Of a stretch of 64,000 bases of DNA, positions 1-7,980 are shown in pieces. Source of the stretch: Autumnicola tepida (lineage in GTDB: Bacteria; Bacteroidota; Bacteroidia; Flavobacteriales; Flavobacteriaceae); contig NZ_JAVRHQ010000015.1 of the NCBI RefSeq assembly GCF_031846485.1, forward strand, positions 1 to 64,000. The letters run 5' to 3'. A model generated the notes under the pieces. It had not been told where the DNA came from. It saw nothing but the letters and a program-made list of their open reading frames with translations, and searched no databases. Position 1 is the first letter of the stretch, and the number at the start of each line of letters is the position of its first letter. The position numbers were made by a program, and so were the translations under genes.

Positions 1-60
1 TATAAACTACGAATTAATCTGAAAGCTAAGCATTGGATTTTGCTTAAAATCATGTTTTTC

Positions 61-124
61 ACCCTTCCGTCTTCACCAGCTCCCGCTGATAAAGCCACCT
101 TCCCTTAAAAAAGGGAAGGAGCCA
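61..124. repeat. Dispersed stem-loop repeat, copy 1
   Basis: This copy contains the inverted repeat CTTCCCTT-AAAA-AAGGGAAG, preceded by a CAGCTCCCGCTGATAAAGCC arm. The same layout recurs at 374-435, and with a different left arm at 57729-57783 and 57804-57857. All copies lie between genes. It looks like a REP-like element, but its function is unknown. Confidence 0.7.
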
Positions 125-373
125 CACCTGAAAATAAGAGGAAGCCTTTCAAATAGCCAATATAGGCGTTTGAAATCTTCACCTTCCTCCTCATTTACGC
201 TATCCTGGTTCTTGGCTCCTGTTTCCTGATTCAAAAAAATCCCCCGCAGATATCGTGGATTTTCGCAGAAATATGGCGATACCAAAATTTGACAATTATC
301 GGTTTCCTTATTATGATCAGATCAAGTATTCACCTTTATAGGAACTCGTTATTTAAAAACAAGTTTGTTTGCC

Positions 374-435
374 ATCCGTCTTCATCAGCTCCCGCTGATA
401 AAGCCACCTTCCCTTAAAAAAGGTAAAGGAGCCAT
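374..435. repeat. Dispersed stem-loop repeat, copy 2
   Basis: This copy is nearly identical to the one at 61-124 over about 60 bases, with a few substitutions that weaken the right arm (AAGGTAAAGG in place of AAGGGAAGG). The two copies are direct repeats about 310 bases apart. Confidence 0.7.
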
Positions 436-566
436 AGTTCTGAACTTTTTGACTTTTAACTTTTCAACTTTTTTTTGCGTTAGGGATAGCAGCGGCATCC
501 TTATAGCGGAATTTCGGGTACTGAATTTGATGGTTTTTCAAACTCCTTTATATACCCCATATCTCC

Positions 567-640
567 CCCTACTCCAATAACCGCTATAAGATACAGCGGA
601 TAGCCCGGCCGCGACCTTTTGGGAGCGGAAACGCCCAAAA
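567..640. repeat. TAGCCCGGCC-type dispersed element, copy 1
   Basis: A short hairpin CCGCT...AGCGG (581-599) is followed by the core ATAGCCCGGCC (600-610) and a second hairpin GGGAGCG-GAAA-CGCCC (621-636). The minus strand at 41201-41262 has the same order of parts: a small stem-loop, TATAGCCCGGCC, then a G/C-rich arm. The pairing suggests a structured repeat. It may be transcribed, but there is no direct evidence of that. Confidence 0.5.
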
Positions 641-728
641 CAAACATAATATAAGCAAAGGCATGAATCAGATACCCTAAATATGGTAATGCCTTACAGG
701 TTCAGAAACGGTTAACGAATTAGCGTGG

Positions 729-2660
729 TTATATAAAAAAGTTCCACACCAGCCCAAAACGCACCAGGAAATCTGTATAAGGATAACCGGGAGCTGAGAA
801 ATTGTTATTGCCGGTAAGCAGGGAATTCACATTTTCGAGCTTAAAGAAGATCCTGGTTTGCCTTACCTTTCCGTTAAAAAAGAAATCAAGCACGGGATAG
901 CCCCCTAATTCCTGCTCGTCCTGCACATAAAATTCAGCCAATACAGGGTCATAACCATTAATTTGGTAAGGTGAAAAGTATTTAAAAGTAAAGCCTGTTT
1001 GAAGATACAGTGCTTTATCAAACCAAAAATCTTTATAATAAATTGAATTTCGGGTAACAAAATCTGGCAGTTTTAAGGCATCTGTTCCATCAACCACATT
1101 TTGATACATGAGCGTGTGGTACATCCCAAATCTACCAAAATCGAATTCCCGTTCAGCCTTTATCCTGTAATAGCGCACCTGGCCAGCATACTGGAATGGT
1201 TTTACCTGTGCTGCACCCTCGTTTAATCCAAAATAGGTGTAATTCTGAATTTGGGTAAGATTGGCTTCCGCTTGAAAAAGTTTTTTGGAATTTAATCTAA
1301 AATGAAGGTTCTGAGAATTGATATTATCATAATCATTCTGCCAGTTGTAATTTATATAATCACTTTGATAAAGCAGAAAATTATAGTTGGGTGCCATGCT
1401 ACTCTGGTTAAGGCCAAACGCAATCTGATTATCCTCGTCTAAAGCATAAGACGCAGTTGCCATTAGGTAATTTCCGGAAAATTCGCCGACAACATTTAGG
1501 GAAGCCTCGGCATCAAGGTTAAATCCGCCTATGTTTTTTTGATATTCCCCGCCTATGGAAAGCGTTCCCCCATTCAGCTTATTGGTAATCACCTCTCCAT
1601 CCTCCAACACATAAACAGAATTATATCCATAATCAAAATGTTTATAAGCGGCCCTGGCTTTTAACCTTCCCAGGATATTATTTTTAAAGGTGACATTGGC
1701 TTCATTATAAACCTCCTCAAGCCGCACCTGGTCCCTGAGATTGGAACTCTCAAAGGATTCCCCAAAAACCTCCTTCTCTGCCTGAGTCTGATTAAAAGTA
1801 TATTTTTTGTAATTAAAGTTAAAAACATGGCCAAAGGAAAGGCTGTTAAGACTATCAGTTATAGGATTAGTAAGGAAATATTCGTGTTCCAGGTAAAATC
1901 TTTTCCCGTTAAGGGTATTTTCAGCATTTTCGAAACGTACATCCAAAAGGGAGCGGTCATCGAATTCTTCCTCTTCCCCAATGTATTGCTCCAGGGCCTG
2001 CTCGGTTAAACCGCCATTTTCTTCATTAGTCAAGTCGTGCGTTACAAAATGGGTACGCAACTGGTACTTCTTATTTGAAGTGTGATAATTTGCAGTAGTC
2101 CGGAAAATCCCGGTGCTGGTTAAATAGTGCTGATATTTCCCTAATGCACGCACCCCATTATAGGCAACTGAAAAATTAAAATTAGGAGAGGTATTTACGG
2201 TAAAAAATGCGTCCAGCTGCTGCCCCTGCTCTGGCACAGTTTTAAAATATAATTCAGTAAAAGGGGTGGGCACCCTGTAATAGGAAATATCTTCTACTTC
2301 AAAAAACCTAAAATGCCTCGCCCGTGCGCCAAAATCGGGCATGGTTTCATCAAATTCCACCTCATAACTTAAATGAGTATAAGGTTGACCGGTATTGTTA
2401 AATGGCAAAAGTTCAAAGTTGTCTTTCCGGAGGTAATTGAACTTGTAATCTTTTTGAATAGTAAGCGAGGTATCCACAAAAGTGGTATCATTTTCATAGG
2501 AAATGATCTTATAATCCTGAACGGGTGGTTTTGCAACACTGTCCTGTACAGCATTTTCTTCAGAATCTGTACCGCTGCCCTCCAGGGCCCTTCCTCTTTG
2601 CTGAGCAAATGTATGGAGAGTAAAGAGGCTAAAGAAAATTACAAACAGATAGTTTTTCAT
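729..2660 (-). CDS. Putative porin (Porin_10-type outer membrane beta-barrel)
   Basis: This 643-residue protein has a Sec signal peptide (residues 1 to about 20, ending FAQ). A short low-complexity acidic stretch follows, and then a long body of alternating aromatic/polar strands typical of an outer-membrane barrel. It resembles the Bacteroidota putative porin family. The open frame continues upstream to 2822, but that extension would overlap the susD-like gene and lacks a signal peptide, so the ATG at 2660 is chosen. A terminator at 2725-2750 separates it from the upstream SusCD pair, so it is probably transcribed alone. The substrate is unknown. Family assignment is by overall resemblance, not by a motif. 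Confidence 0.75.
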   Translation of the reverse strand: MKNYLFVIFFSLFTLHTFAQQRGRALEGSGTDSEENAVQDSVAKPPVQDYKIISYENDTTFVDTSLTIQKDYKFNYLRKDNFELLPFNNTGQPYTHLSYEVEFDETMPDFGARARHFRFFEVEDISYYRVPTPFTELYFKTVPEQGQQLDAFFTVNTSPNFNFSVAYNGVRALGKYQHYLTSTGIFRTTANYHTSNKKYQLRTHFVTHDLTNEENGGLTEQALEQYIGEEEEFDDRSLLDVRFENAENTLNGKRFYLEHEYFLTNPITDSLNSLSFGHVFNFNYKKYTFNQTQAEKEVFGESFESSNLRDQVRLEEVYNEANVTFKNNILGRLKARAAYKHFDYGYNSVYVLEDGEVITNKLNGGTLSIGGEYQKNIGGFNLDAEASLNVVGEFSGNYLMATASYALDEDNQIAFGLNQSSMAPNYNFLLYQSDYINYNWQNDYDNINSQNLHFRLNSKKLFQAEANLTQIQNYTYFGLNEGAAQVKPFQYAGQVRYYRIKAEREFDFGRFGMYHTLMYQNVVDGTDALKLPDFVTRNSIYYKDFWFDKALYLQTGFTFKYFSPYQINGYDPVLAEFYVQDEQELGGYPVLDFFFNGKVRQTRIFFKLENVNSLLTGNNNFSAPGYPYTDFLVRFGLVWNFFI

Positions 2661-2724
2661 CGTTTTTATTAAACTGCAACAAAAGTATAATATTATATGA
2701 AATGAGCCAGAAATAGCTAGAAAC

Positions 2725-2750
2725 AAAAAAACCACCCGGTTTGGGTGGTT
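2725..2750 (-). terminator. Intrinsic terminator after the susD-like gene
   Basis: On the minus strand a hairpin ACCACCC-AAACC-GGGTGGT is followed by a run of seven T. It lies about 20 bases beyond the stop of the SusD-like gene and before the porin start. Confidence 0.85.
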
Positions 2751-2769
2751 TGGAATACACGTTTTTCGA

Positions 2770-4137
2770 TCAATTCCCGTATCCGGGATTTTGTGTAATA
2801 TTTGAGTTGGCATCAATTTCATTTAACGGAATTGGAAAAGCCAATCTGTAATCACCATAAGGAATGGTCTCACTAATATTCTGAAGTGGTGAAAGTTTCT
2901 CTACATCCATTTCATACCTTAAAAGATCCCAATAGTACAGACCTTCAAACACAAATTCTTTTCTTCTTTCCATTAAAATATTATCAACATTAACTTCAGA
3001 ATAAAGTTCTGCATTTCTGGCTTCAGGAATTTTGTTTAACCAGATTAAAGCTTCAGCCGTTTCTCCTAACTGGAAGAGAGCTTCGGCATAATTTAAGATT
3101 ACCTCTTCGTATCTTATAACAATAATGTTTGCACCTATATTAGGGTACTTCCCTATGTTTCTTAATTTTTCTCCTTCATAACCTAGTATATCTGCTCTAA
3201 CATCACCATCGTCATAAAGATCCATAACTTCAGGAATCACTTCAATATCTCCATAAGTACTTCCCCTGTAAATAAAGTCAATCCTATCACTTCCCGGATA
3301 ATCGGTTGTGCTTTGGGCAATTTCAAAAATGGAATTAGTGCCGCCGTCATCATCAAAAGAAGAAACATAAGCTTCTGCAGGTACTATAGAGTAAATTCCT
3401 GAATCGATGACAGTTTTAGCCGCATCCCTTGCTTCTTCCCACATTTCAAACTGAAGCGCTACTCTGGACTCCAGAGCTTTTGCCGTGTACTTTGACATAA
3501 ATTCCTTTGAAGTATCAAAATAATCTGAGTTCATCATTTCAAAAGCGGTTTCTAAATCACTCATAATATTTTCCACATTGGAATCTACAGAATCTCTAGA
3601 AGGGAAATCATTGCCTCCTTTAAACTCAGTCACGTATGGCACTCCTAAATCTCCACCAACATATTGCTGCCCGTAGGTTAGCAATAAATCATAATGAGCA
3701 AGTGCCCTTATAGCATAAGCCTGCCCTTTGATATGCTCTCCGTAAGCCTGATCTCCTTCCAAAGTTGATACATCTGTACCAATTAAAATATTAGCAATAG
3801 CAATTACTGAATAAGCGTTATCCCACATGTAAACTGAATTAGGCAGATAAGCAAATGCTGCTTCAGTAGTAAACCTACCAGATGTACCATTTGCAAATAC
3901 ATTAGGGGTGCGAACTTCATTAGTTACCAAATAGTCCCTGCCGTAATAGCCAGCGGCAGACATCCTGTTATAGGCTCCTTTAATAAGCCCTTCCATATCT
4001 CCTACAGCGAGAATGGCATTTTCTGACTCTTTTGATTGTTCTAAGGACGGATCTAAATCATCTGTTGAACACGCTCCTGTGATTGCCAGGGCAACTAACA
4101 GGACAACGTAGTAGAATTTATTTATATATCTTTTCAT
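2770..4137 (-). CDS. SusD/RagB-family outer-membrane lipoprotein
   Basis: This 455-residue protein has a lipoprotein signal (hydrophobic core at residues 8-20, lipobox ending at Cys23). The body fits the SusD/RagB fold: helical TPR-like segments, a WDNAYSVI stretch and the family-typical C-terminus, where ERRKEFVFEGLYYWDLLR precedes the end. SusD proteins sit on the cell surface as the lid of a SusC barrel and capture substrate. It starts 5 bases after the SusC stop on the same strand, so the two are co-transcribed. No glycoside hydrolase, protease or sensor lies beside the pair, so the substrate cannot be inferred. At 455 residues it is at the short end of the family. Confidence 0.92.
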   Translation of the reverse strand: MKRYINKFYYVVLLVALAITGACSTDDLDPSLEQSKESENAILAVGDMEGLIKGAYNRMSAAGYYGRDYLVTNEVRTPNVFANGTSGRFTTEAAFAYLPNSVYMWDNAYSVIAIANILIGTDVSTLEGDQAYGEHIKGQAYAIRALAHYDLLLTYGQQYVGGDLGVPYVTEFKGGNDFPSRDSVDSNVENIMSDLETAFEMMNSDYFDTSKEFMSKYTAKALESRVALQFEMWEEARDAAKTVIDSGIYSIVPAEAYVSSFDDDGGTNSIFEIAQSTTDYPGSDRIDFIYRGSTYGDIEVIPEVMDLYDDGDVRADILGYEGEKLRNIGKYPNIGANIIVIRYEEVILNYAEALFQLGETAEALIWLNKIPEARNAELYSEVNVDNILMERRKEFVFEGLYYWDLLRYEMDVEKLSPLQNISETIPYGDYRLAFPIPLNEIDANSNITQNPGYGN

Positions 4138-4142
4138 AATTT

Positions 4143-7100
4143 TTAAAGTTTTAAATTAATGCCAAATACAACTGATTTAACAGGAGGAGTGGTAATAGTG
4201 GTAAAACCACCAGCATCCACCTCTGGGTCATGCAGTAAGTAATCATCTTTTACCCAAGTGTATAAATTAGTTCCTCTTACGAACAACCTTGCACTACTTA
4301 CACCAATTGTGGCAAGCGCATCTGCGTTTACATCATAGCCAAAGGTCACATTTCTTAAACGAAAATAATCGCCATCATGTAAAAACTTCGTACTGTAAGT
4401 CCATGGTTGATAAGCATCAACTACTTTAGAAACCCTGGTAATGTCTCCTGGTTGTTGCCATCTATCCATAAGTGAAGAATAACCATTATATGTAGCCGTT
4501 TCATATAAGTTAGTTTGATTTAAATACAAATGCCATGATTCATATACTTTATGCCCTCCTGCATAATAGCCTGAAGCGTCAAGGAAAAAGCCTTTAAAAT
4601 CAACATGAAGGTTTAAACCTGCTGTTAGAGTTGGCAGGGCACTACTACCCTGATAAACTCGATTAGCTTGGGTATATGTTGTAGTAACTTCACTACCCGC
4701 TCCATTGGTATAATATGTATCAACACCAGTATCAGGATCTACACCAGCCCAGGTTGGCAAAAACCATTCATTAATCATTGTTCCGGAAGCTGAACGCTGG
4801 TAGGAAGTGTTAGGACTGATAACCGGAATCTCATTTCCATTAGCATCTTCAGCAACTTCTAATACTTCGTTATCCACTGTTCCTAAATTACCTCCAATGT
4901 TGAAATTAAAATCTCTGGATCTTATTACATCCACGTTAAGTTCTGCCTCAAAACCACTGTTTTCCATGCGACCTATATTTCGTACCTGTTGGCTAAAACC
5001 AGTAGTATAAGACAATGGAACTTCTAACAATGCATCTTTTGTTTCTCTTCTATAGTAGCCAAAAGATCCCGTCAGCCTATTTTGCAATAAACCAAACTCA
5101 ATACCCGCATCAAAGGTATAACTGGTTTCCCAGCTTAAATCCTCATTTCCGTATCCTGCAGGATAAGAAGCCCCAGTACCAGCATAATCTGCATCATAAT
5201 TAAACAATACCTGATACAGGTTAATATCGATATTCGCGTTCCCCGTTTTACCATAGGAGGCGCGCAATTTTAGATTATTTACCAAATCATTTCCATCTAG
5301 AAACTCTTCTCTATGTAAATTCCAGGCAGCACCAACCGACCAAAAATCTCCCCAGCGGTTTTCTTTGGCAAATCTTGAATTCCCTTCGCGACGGAAAGTA
5401 CCGTTAATAACATATCGGTTATCATAATTATAGGCGGCCGTACCCAAATAAGAAGCCACCGCCCAATCTGTAAATTCAGACCCTACCGCAGTAGGATTAC
5501 CTGAAGAGGCCAGGTTAGTCAAGCCGTCGGTAACAAAATTATCCCCTTCAGCCTCAAGGAAGCGTCGGTTATATTTCTGATACTCCTGAAGCAATTTAAA
5601 ATCAAAGTTATGGTCTCCTAAATTCATTAAATAATCTACGGAATTCTGAATTACATAAGTAGCAGTATTACGAGCAAATTCATAACCATATCCATCAGTA
5701 TCATCACCATCTCCGGAAACACGGTTATTATAAGATTTATAATTAAAAACCTGATAATCTATAGATACCCTTGAGGTAAAGGAAAGATTTTCAACAGGAG
5801 TCATCCACCTCAGAGAGTTATTGGACAAAATTCGTGTAAATCTTGACTGGTCAATATCATTTTCTGCAATGAACAGAGGGTTTGGCAAACCAGTATTTAA
5901 GTTATAGGTTCCATCTTCATTAAAAGCCTGATCCAACGGCGACGTGAAATATTTTGCCGTATGAGGGGAAGAAAAGTACGCACTCCCTTCAAGTAGGCCA
6001 TCCTGAAAAGAATGAGAAGCTGTATTTGACGAACTGAATTCAAAGCTATCAGAAATATCTTGGGTTAGATTCAATGACCCCGAAATTCGATCAAAATCTG
6101 AACCTATAACTGTAGCTTCCTGTTTATAGTATCCCAGAGAAGCATAGAAAGTATGTTTTTCACTACCCCCATTTGCAGAGATTGTATGTTCCTGAATAGG
6201 AGCGTCGTGATTAGTCACAAGTTCCTTCCAATCAGTCTCTGGCCTCCCTGCTTCATTCCAGGCAATATATCCCGCGGCATCACCAAAATTCTCAAGTTCG
6301 TAAGCCCTTGCTTCTTCCATAGAATTTAATTCGTAACTATTCATAATCCCTTCGTAATACAAAGTCTCCCTTTGAGCACCTGTTAAAGGATCGGGACCAT
6401 CAATGGCATTATTAGTAAATCCATAATAAGAACTTACATTTATAGCTGTTTTACCACTTCTTCCCGTTTTAGTAGTAATAACAATCACTCCATTTGCTCC
6501 TCTGGCACCATAAGCTGCAGTTGCGGAAGCATCTTTTAAAACAGTAATACTTTCGATATCACTCGAATTTAAACTTGCCAAACTTGAAAAAGAAGAAGTT
6601 CCATTATCATCAGTTCCAACAAGATCGGTACTGATAATTGGCACCCCATCTATGACATACAAAGGTTCGTTACCAGCTGTTATAGAACTAATCCCTCTAA
6701 TCCGGATATCCTGCACAGCACCCGGTGTACCAGAAGAACTTGCTATTTGAAGACCTGCAACTTTCCCCTGTAAGGCCTGATCTACAGTAGCCATTGGTGT
6801 TTGCTGAAGTTCATCAGAACCGATTTGCACAGCAGAACCTGTTAAATCCTCACGTCTCTTAGAAACATAACCCATCACTACTACTTCTTCCAACGCCCCA
6901 GTGTCAACTTTCAAATTAATATTATAGGTATTGGATGATCCGACCAACACCTCCTGTGGCTCAAACCCGATGTAACTATACACTAAAATGGAACCAGGCT
7001 CCACAGAAATGGAATATACTCCATCAAAGTTGGTTTGGACACCATTTCTTGTACCCTGTACTACTACATTCACTCCTGGAAGAGGTAAACCCTGATCATC

Positions 7101-7196
7101 CGTAACAGTACCTGTCACAGTTTTTTCTTGTGCAAAACTTATTTGCACGACTAACACCATTAAAAGCGTTAGCATTCCTTTTAATCTTTTTTTCAT
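4143..7196 (-). CDS. SusC/RagA-family TonB-linked outer-membrane protein
   Basis: This 1017-residue protein has a signal peptide (1-23). An N-terminal carboxypeptidase-D-like regulatory domain follows (about 25-105, with VTGTVTDDQGLPLPGVNV). Next comes a TonB plug domain (about 115-235, with the PLYVIDGVPI and AAYGARGANGVIVITTK signatures) and a 22-strand-type barrel ending in an aromatic/hydrophobic strand (VVFGINLKL). It imports a polymer fragment or peptide through the outer membrane using TonB energy, together with the SusD-like lipoprotein encoded just downstream. It has no visible STN domain or neighbouring anti-sigma factor, so no FecR-type regulation is suggested. The pair is an orphan SusCD without enzymes. 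Confidence 0.95.
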   Translation of the reverse strand: MKKRLKGMLTLLMVLVVQISFAQEKTVTGTVTDDQGLPLPGVNVVVQGTRNGVQTNFDGVYSISVEPGSILVYSYIGFEPQEVLVGSSNTYNINLKVDTGALEEVVVMGYVSKRREDLTGSAVQIGSDELQQTPMATVDQALQGKVAGLQIASSSGTPGAVQDIRIRGISSITAGNEPLYVIDGVPIISTDLVGTDDNGTSSFSSLASLNSSDIESITVLKDASATAAYGARGANGVIVITTKTGRSGKTAINVSSYYGFTNNAIDGPDPLTGAQRETLYYEGIMNSYELNSMEEARAYELENFGDAAGYIAWNEAGRPETDWKELVTNHDAPIQEHTISANGGSEKHTFYASLGYYKQEATVIGSDFDRISGSLNLTQDISDSFEFSSSNTASHSFQDGLLEGSAYFSSPHTAKYFTSPLDQAFNEDGTYNLNTGLPNPLFIAENDIDQSRFTRILSNNSLRWMTPVENLSFTSRVSIDYQVFNYKSYNNRVSGDGDDTDGYGYEFARNTATYVIQNSVDYLMNLGDHNFDFKLLQEYQKYNRRFLEAEGDNFVTDGLTNLASSGNPTAVGSEFTDWAVASYLGTAAYNYDNRYVINGTFRREGNSRFAKENRWGDFWSVGAAWNLHREEFLDGNDLVNNLKLRASYGKTGNANIDINLYQVLFNYDADYAGTGASYPAGYGNEDLSWETSYTFDAGIEFGLLQNRLTGSFGYYRRETKDALLEVPLSYTTGFSQQVRNIGRMENSGFEAELNVDVIRSRDFNFNIGGNLGTVDNEVLEVAEDANGNEIPVISPNTSYQRSASGTMINEWFLPTWAGVDPDTGVDTYYTNGAGSEVTTTYTQANRVYQGSSALPTLTAGLNLHVDFKGFFLDASGYYAGGHKVYESWHLYLNQTNLYETATYNGYSSLMDRWQQPGDITRVSKVVDAYQPWTYSTKFLHDGDYFRLRNVTFGYDVNADALATIGVSSARLFVRGTNLYTWVKDDYLLHDPEVDAGGFTTITTPPVKSVVFGINLKL

Positions 7197-7358
7197 TATT
7201 TATTTAATTTGAATTAGCCAGCGCCAAAAATCATAATAAATTCTTAATAATACAAACTATATTTCAACATTTAACTTCTTCTACATCTATTCCCATGGAG
7301 AAGAGACCTTGAATTTTTATTAATTTTGAAACCTCAATTGCTAAAAAAATAACTCCCT

Positions 7359-7955
7359 ATGCTCAGAAGATTTAAGTCAGAAAAGCTTACCGCCGGAACC
7401 GATGAAGCAGGGCGGGGTTGCCTTGCCGGACCCGTTACAGCGGCCGCCGTTTTGTTACCCGATAATTTCCGGCACCGGTTGTTAAATGATTCTAAAAAAA
7501 CCAGCCTTCAAAATCGCAATTTCTTAAGAACCGAAATTGAAAAAAAAGCGGTCTGTTTTGGAGTTTCCCATATTTCCATGGAAGAAATTGACAAGATCAA
7601 CATTCTTAATGCTTCCATTTTAGGCATGCACCAGGCCCTGGAAAAGTTATCTTCCTGTCCGGAATATATTATTGTGGACGGGAATAAATTTAACACTTAT
7701 AAGGATGTTCCCCACGAATGTATTATAAAAGGAGACGGTAAATACTTTAGTATAGCCGCAGCTTCTATCCTTGCAAAAACATATCGGGATGAATATATGG
7801 AGAAAATTCATGAAGAATTTCCCATGTACAACTGGAAACAGAATAAAGGTTACCCCACTCGGGAACATCGCGAAGCTATCCGTGAATTTGGGATTACCAA
7901 ATACCATAGAAAAAGCTTTCGGCTTTTACCTGAACAGTTGGAACTGGCGCTCTAA
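7359..7955 (+). CDS. rnhB: Ribonuclease HII
   Basis: This 198-residue enzyme cleaves RNA in RNA-DNA hybrids and at single ribonucleotides in DNA. The signature GTDEAGRGCLAGPV is at residues 13-26 with catalytic Asp15 and Glu16. A further acidic residue lies in IIVDGNKF (Asp107), and AAASILAKTYRDEYM supplies Asp144. The length matches the family. It is divergent from susC and followed 25 bases later by a large lipoprotein gene on the same strand. A TAATTTTG box at 7321-7328 may be its -7 element, but no convincing -33 element is seen at the usual distance. Confidence 0.96.
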   Translation: MLRRFKSEKLTAGTDEAGRGCLAGPVTAAAVLLPDNFRHRLLNDSKKTSLQNRNFLRTEIEKKAVCFGVSHISMEEIDKINILNASILGMHQALEKLSSCPEYIIVDGNKFNTYKDVPHECIIKGDGKYFSIAAASILAKTYRDEYMEKIHEEFPMYNWKQNKGYPTREHREAIREFGITKYHRKSFRLLPEQLELAL

Positions 7956-7980
7956 TACTTTAGATTTGACCTAAAAATTC

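Larger units (their letters stand above)
1..728. other. Non-coding region with dispersed repeats
   Basis: No convincing gene is seen here. The open frames in it are short, resemble no family and run through repeat DNA. The region holds two copies of a CTTCCCTT-AAAA-AAGGG type stem-loop repeat (near 61-124 and 374-435) and one copy of a second element ending in TAGCCCGGCC (near 567-640). The rest is AT-rich spacer. It lies downstream of the minus-strand porin gene, so it may carry that gene's 3' end, but no clear intrinsic terminator is visible. Confidence 0.6.
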
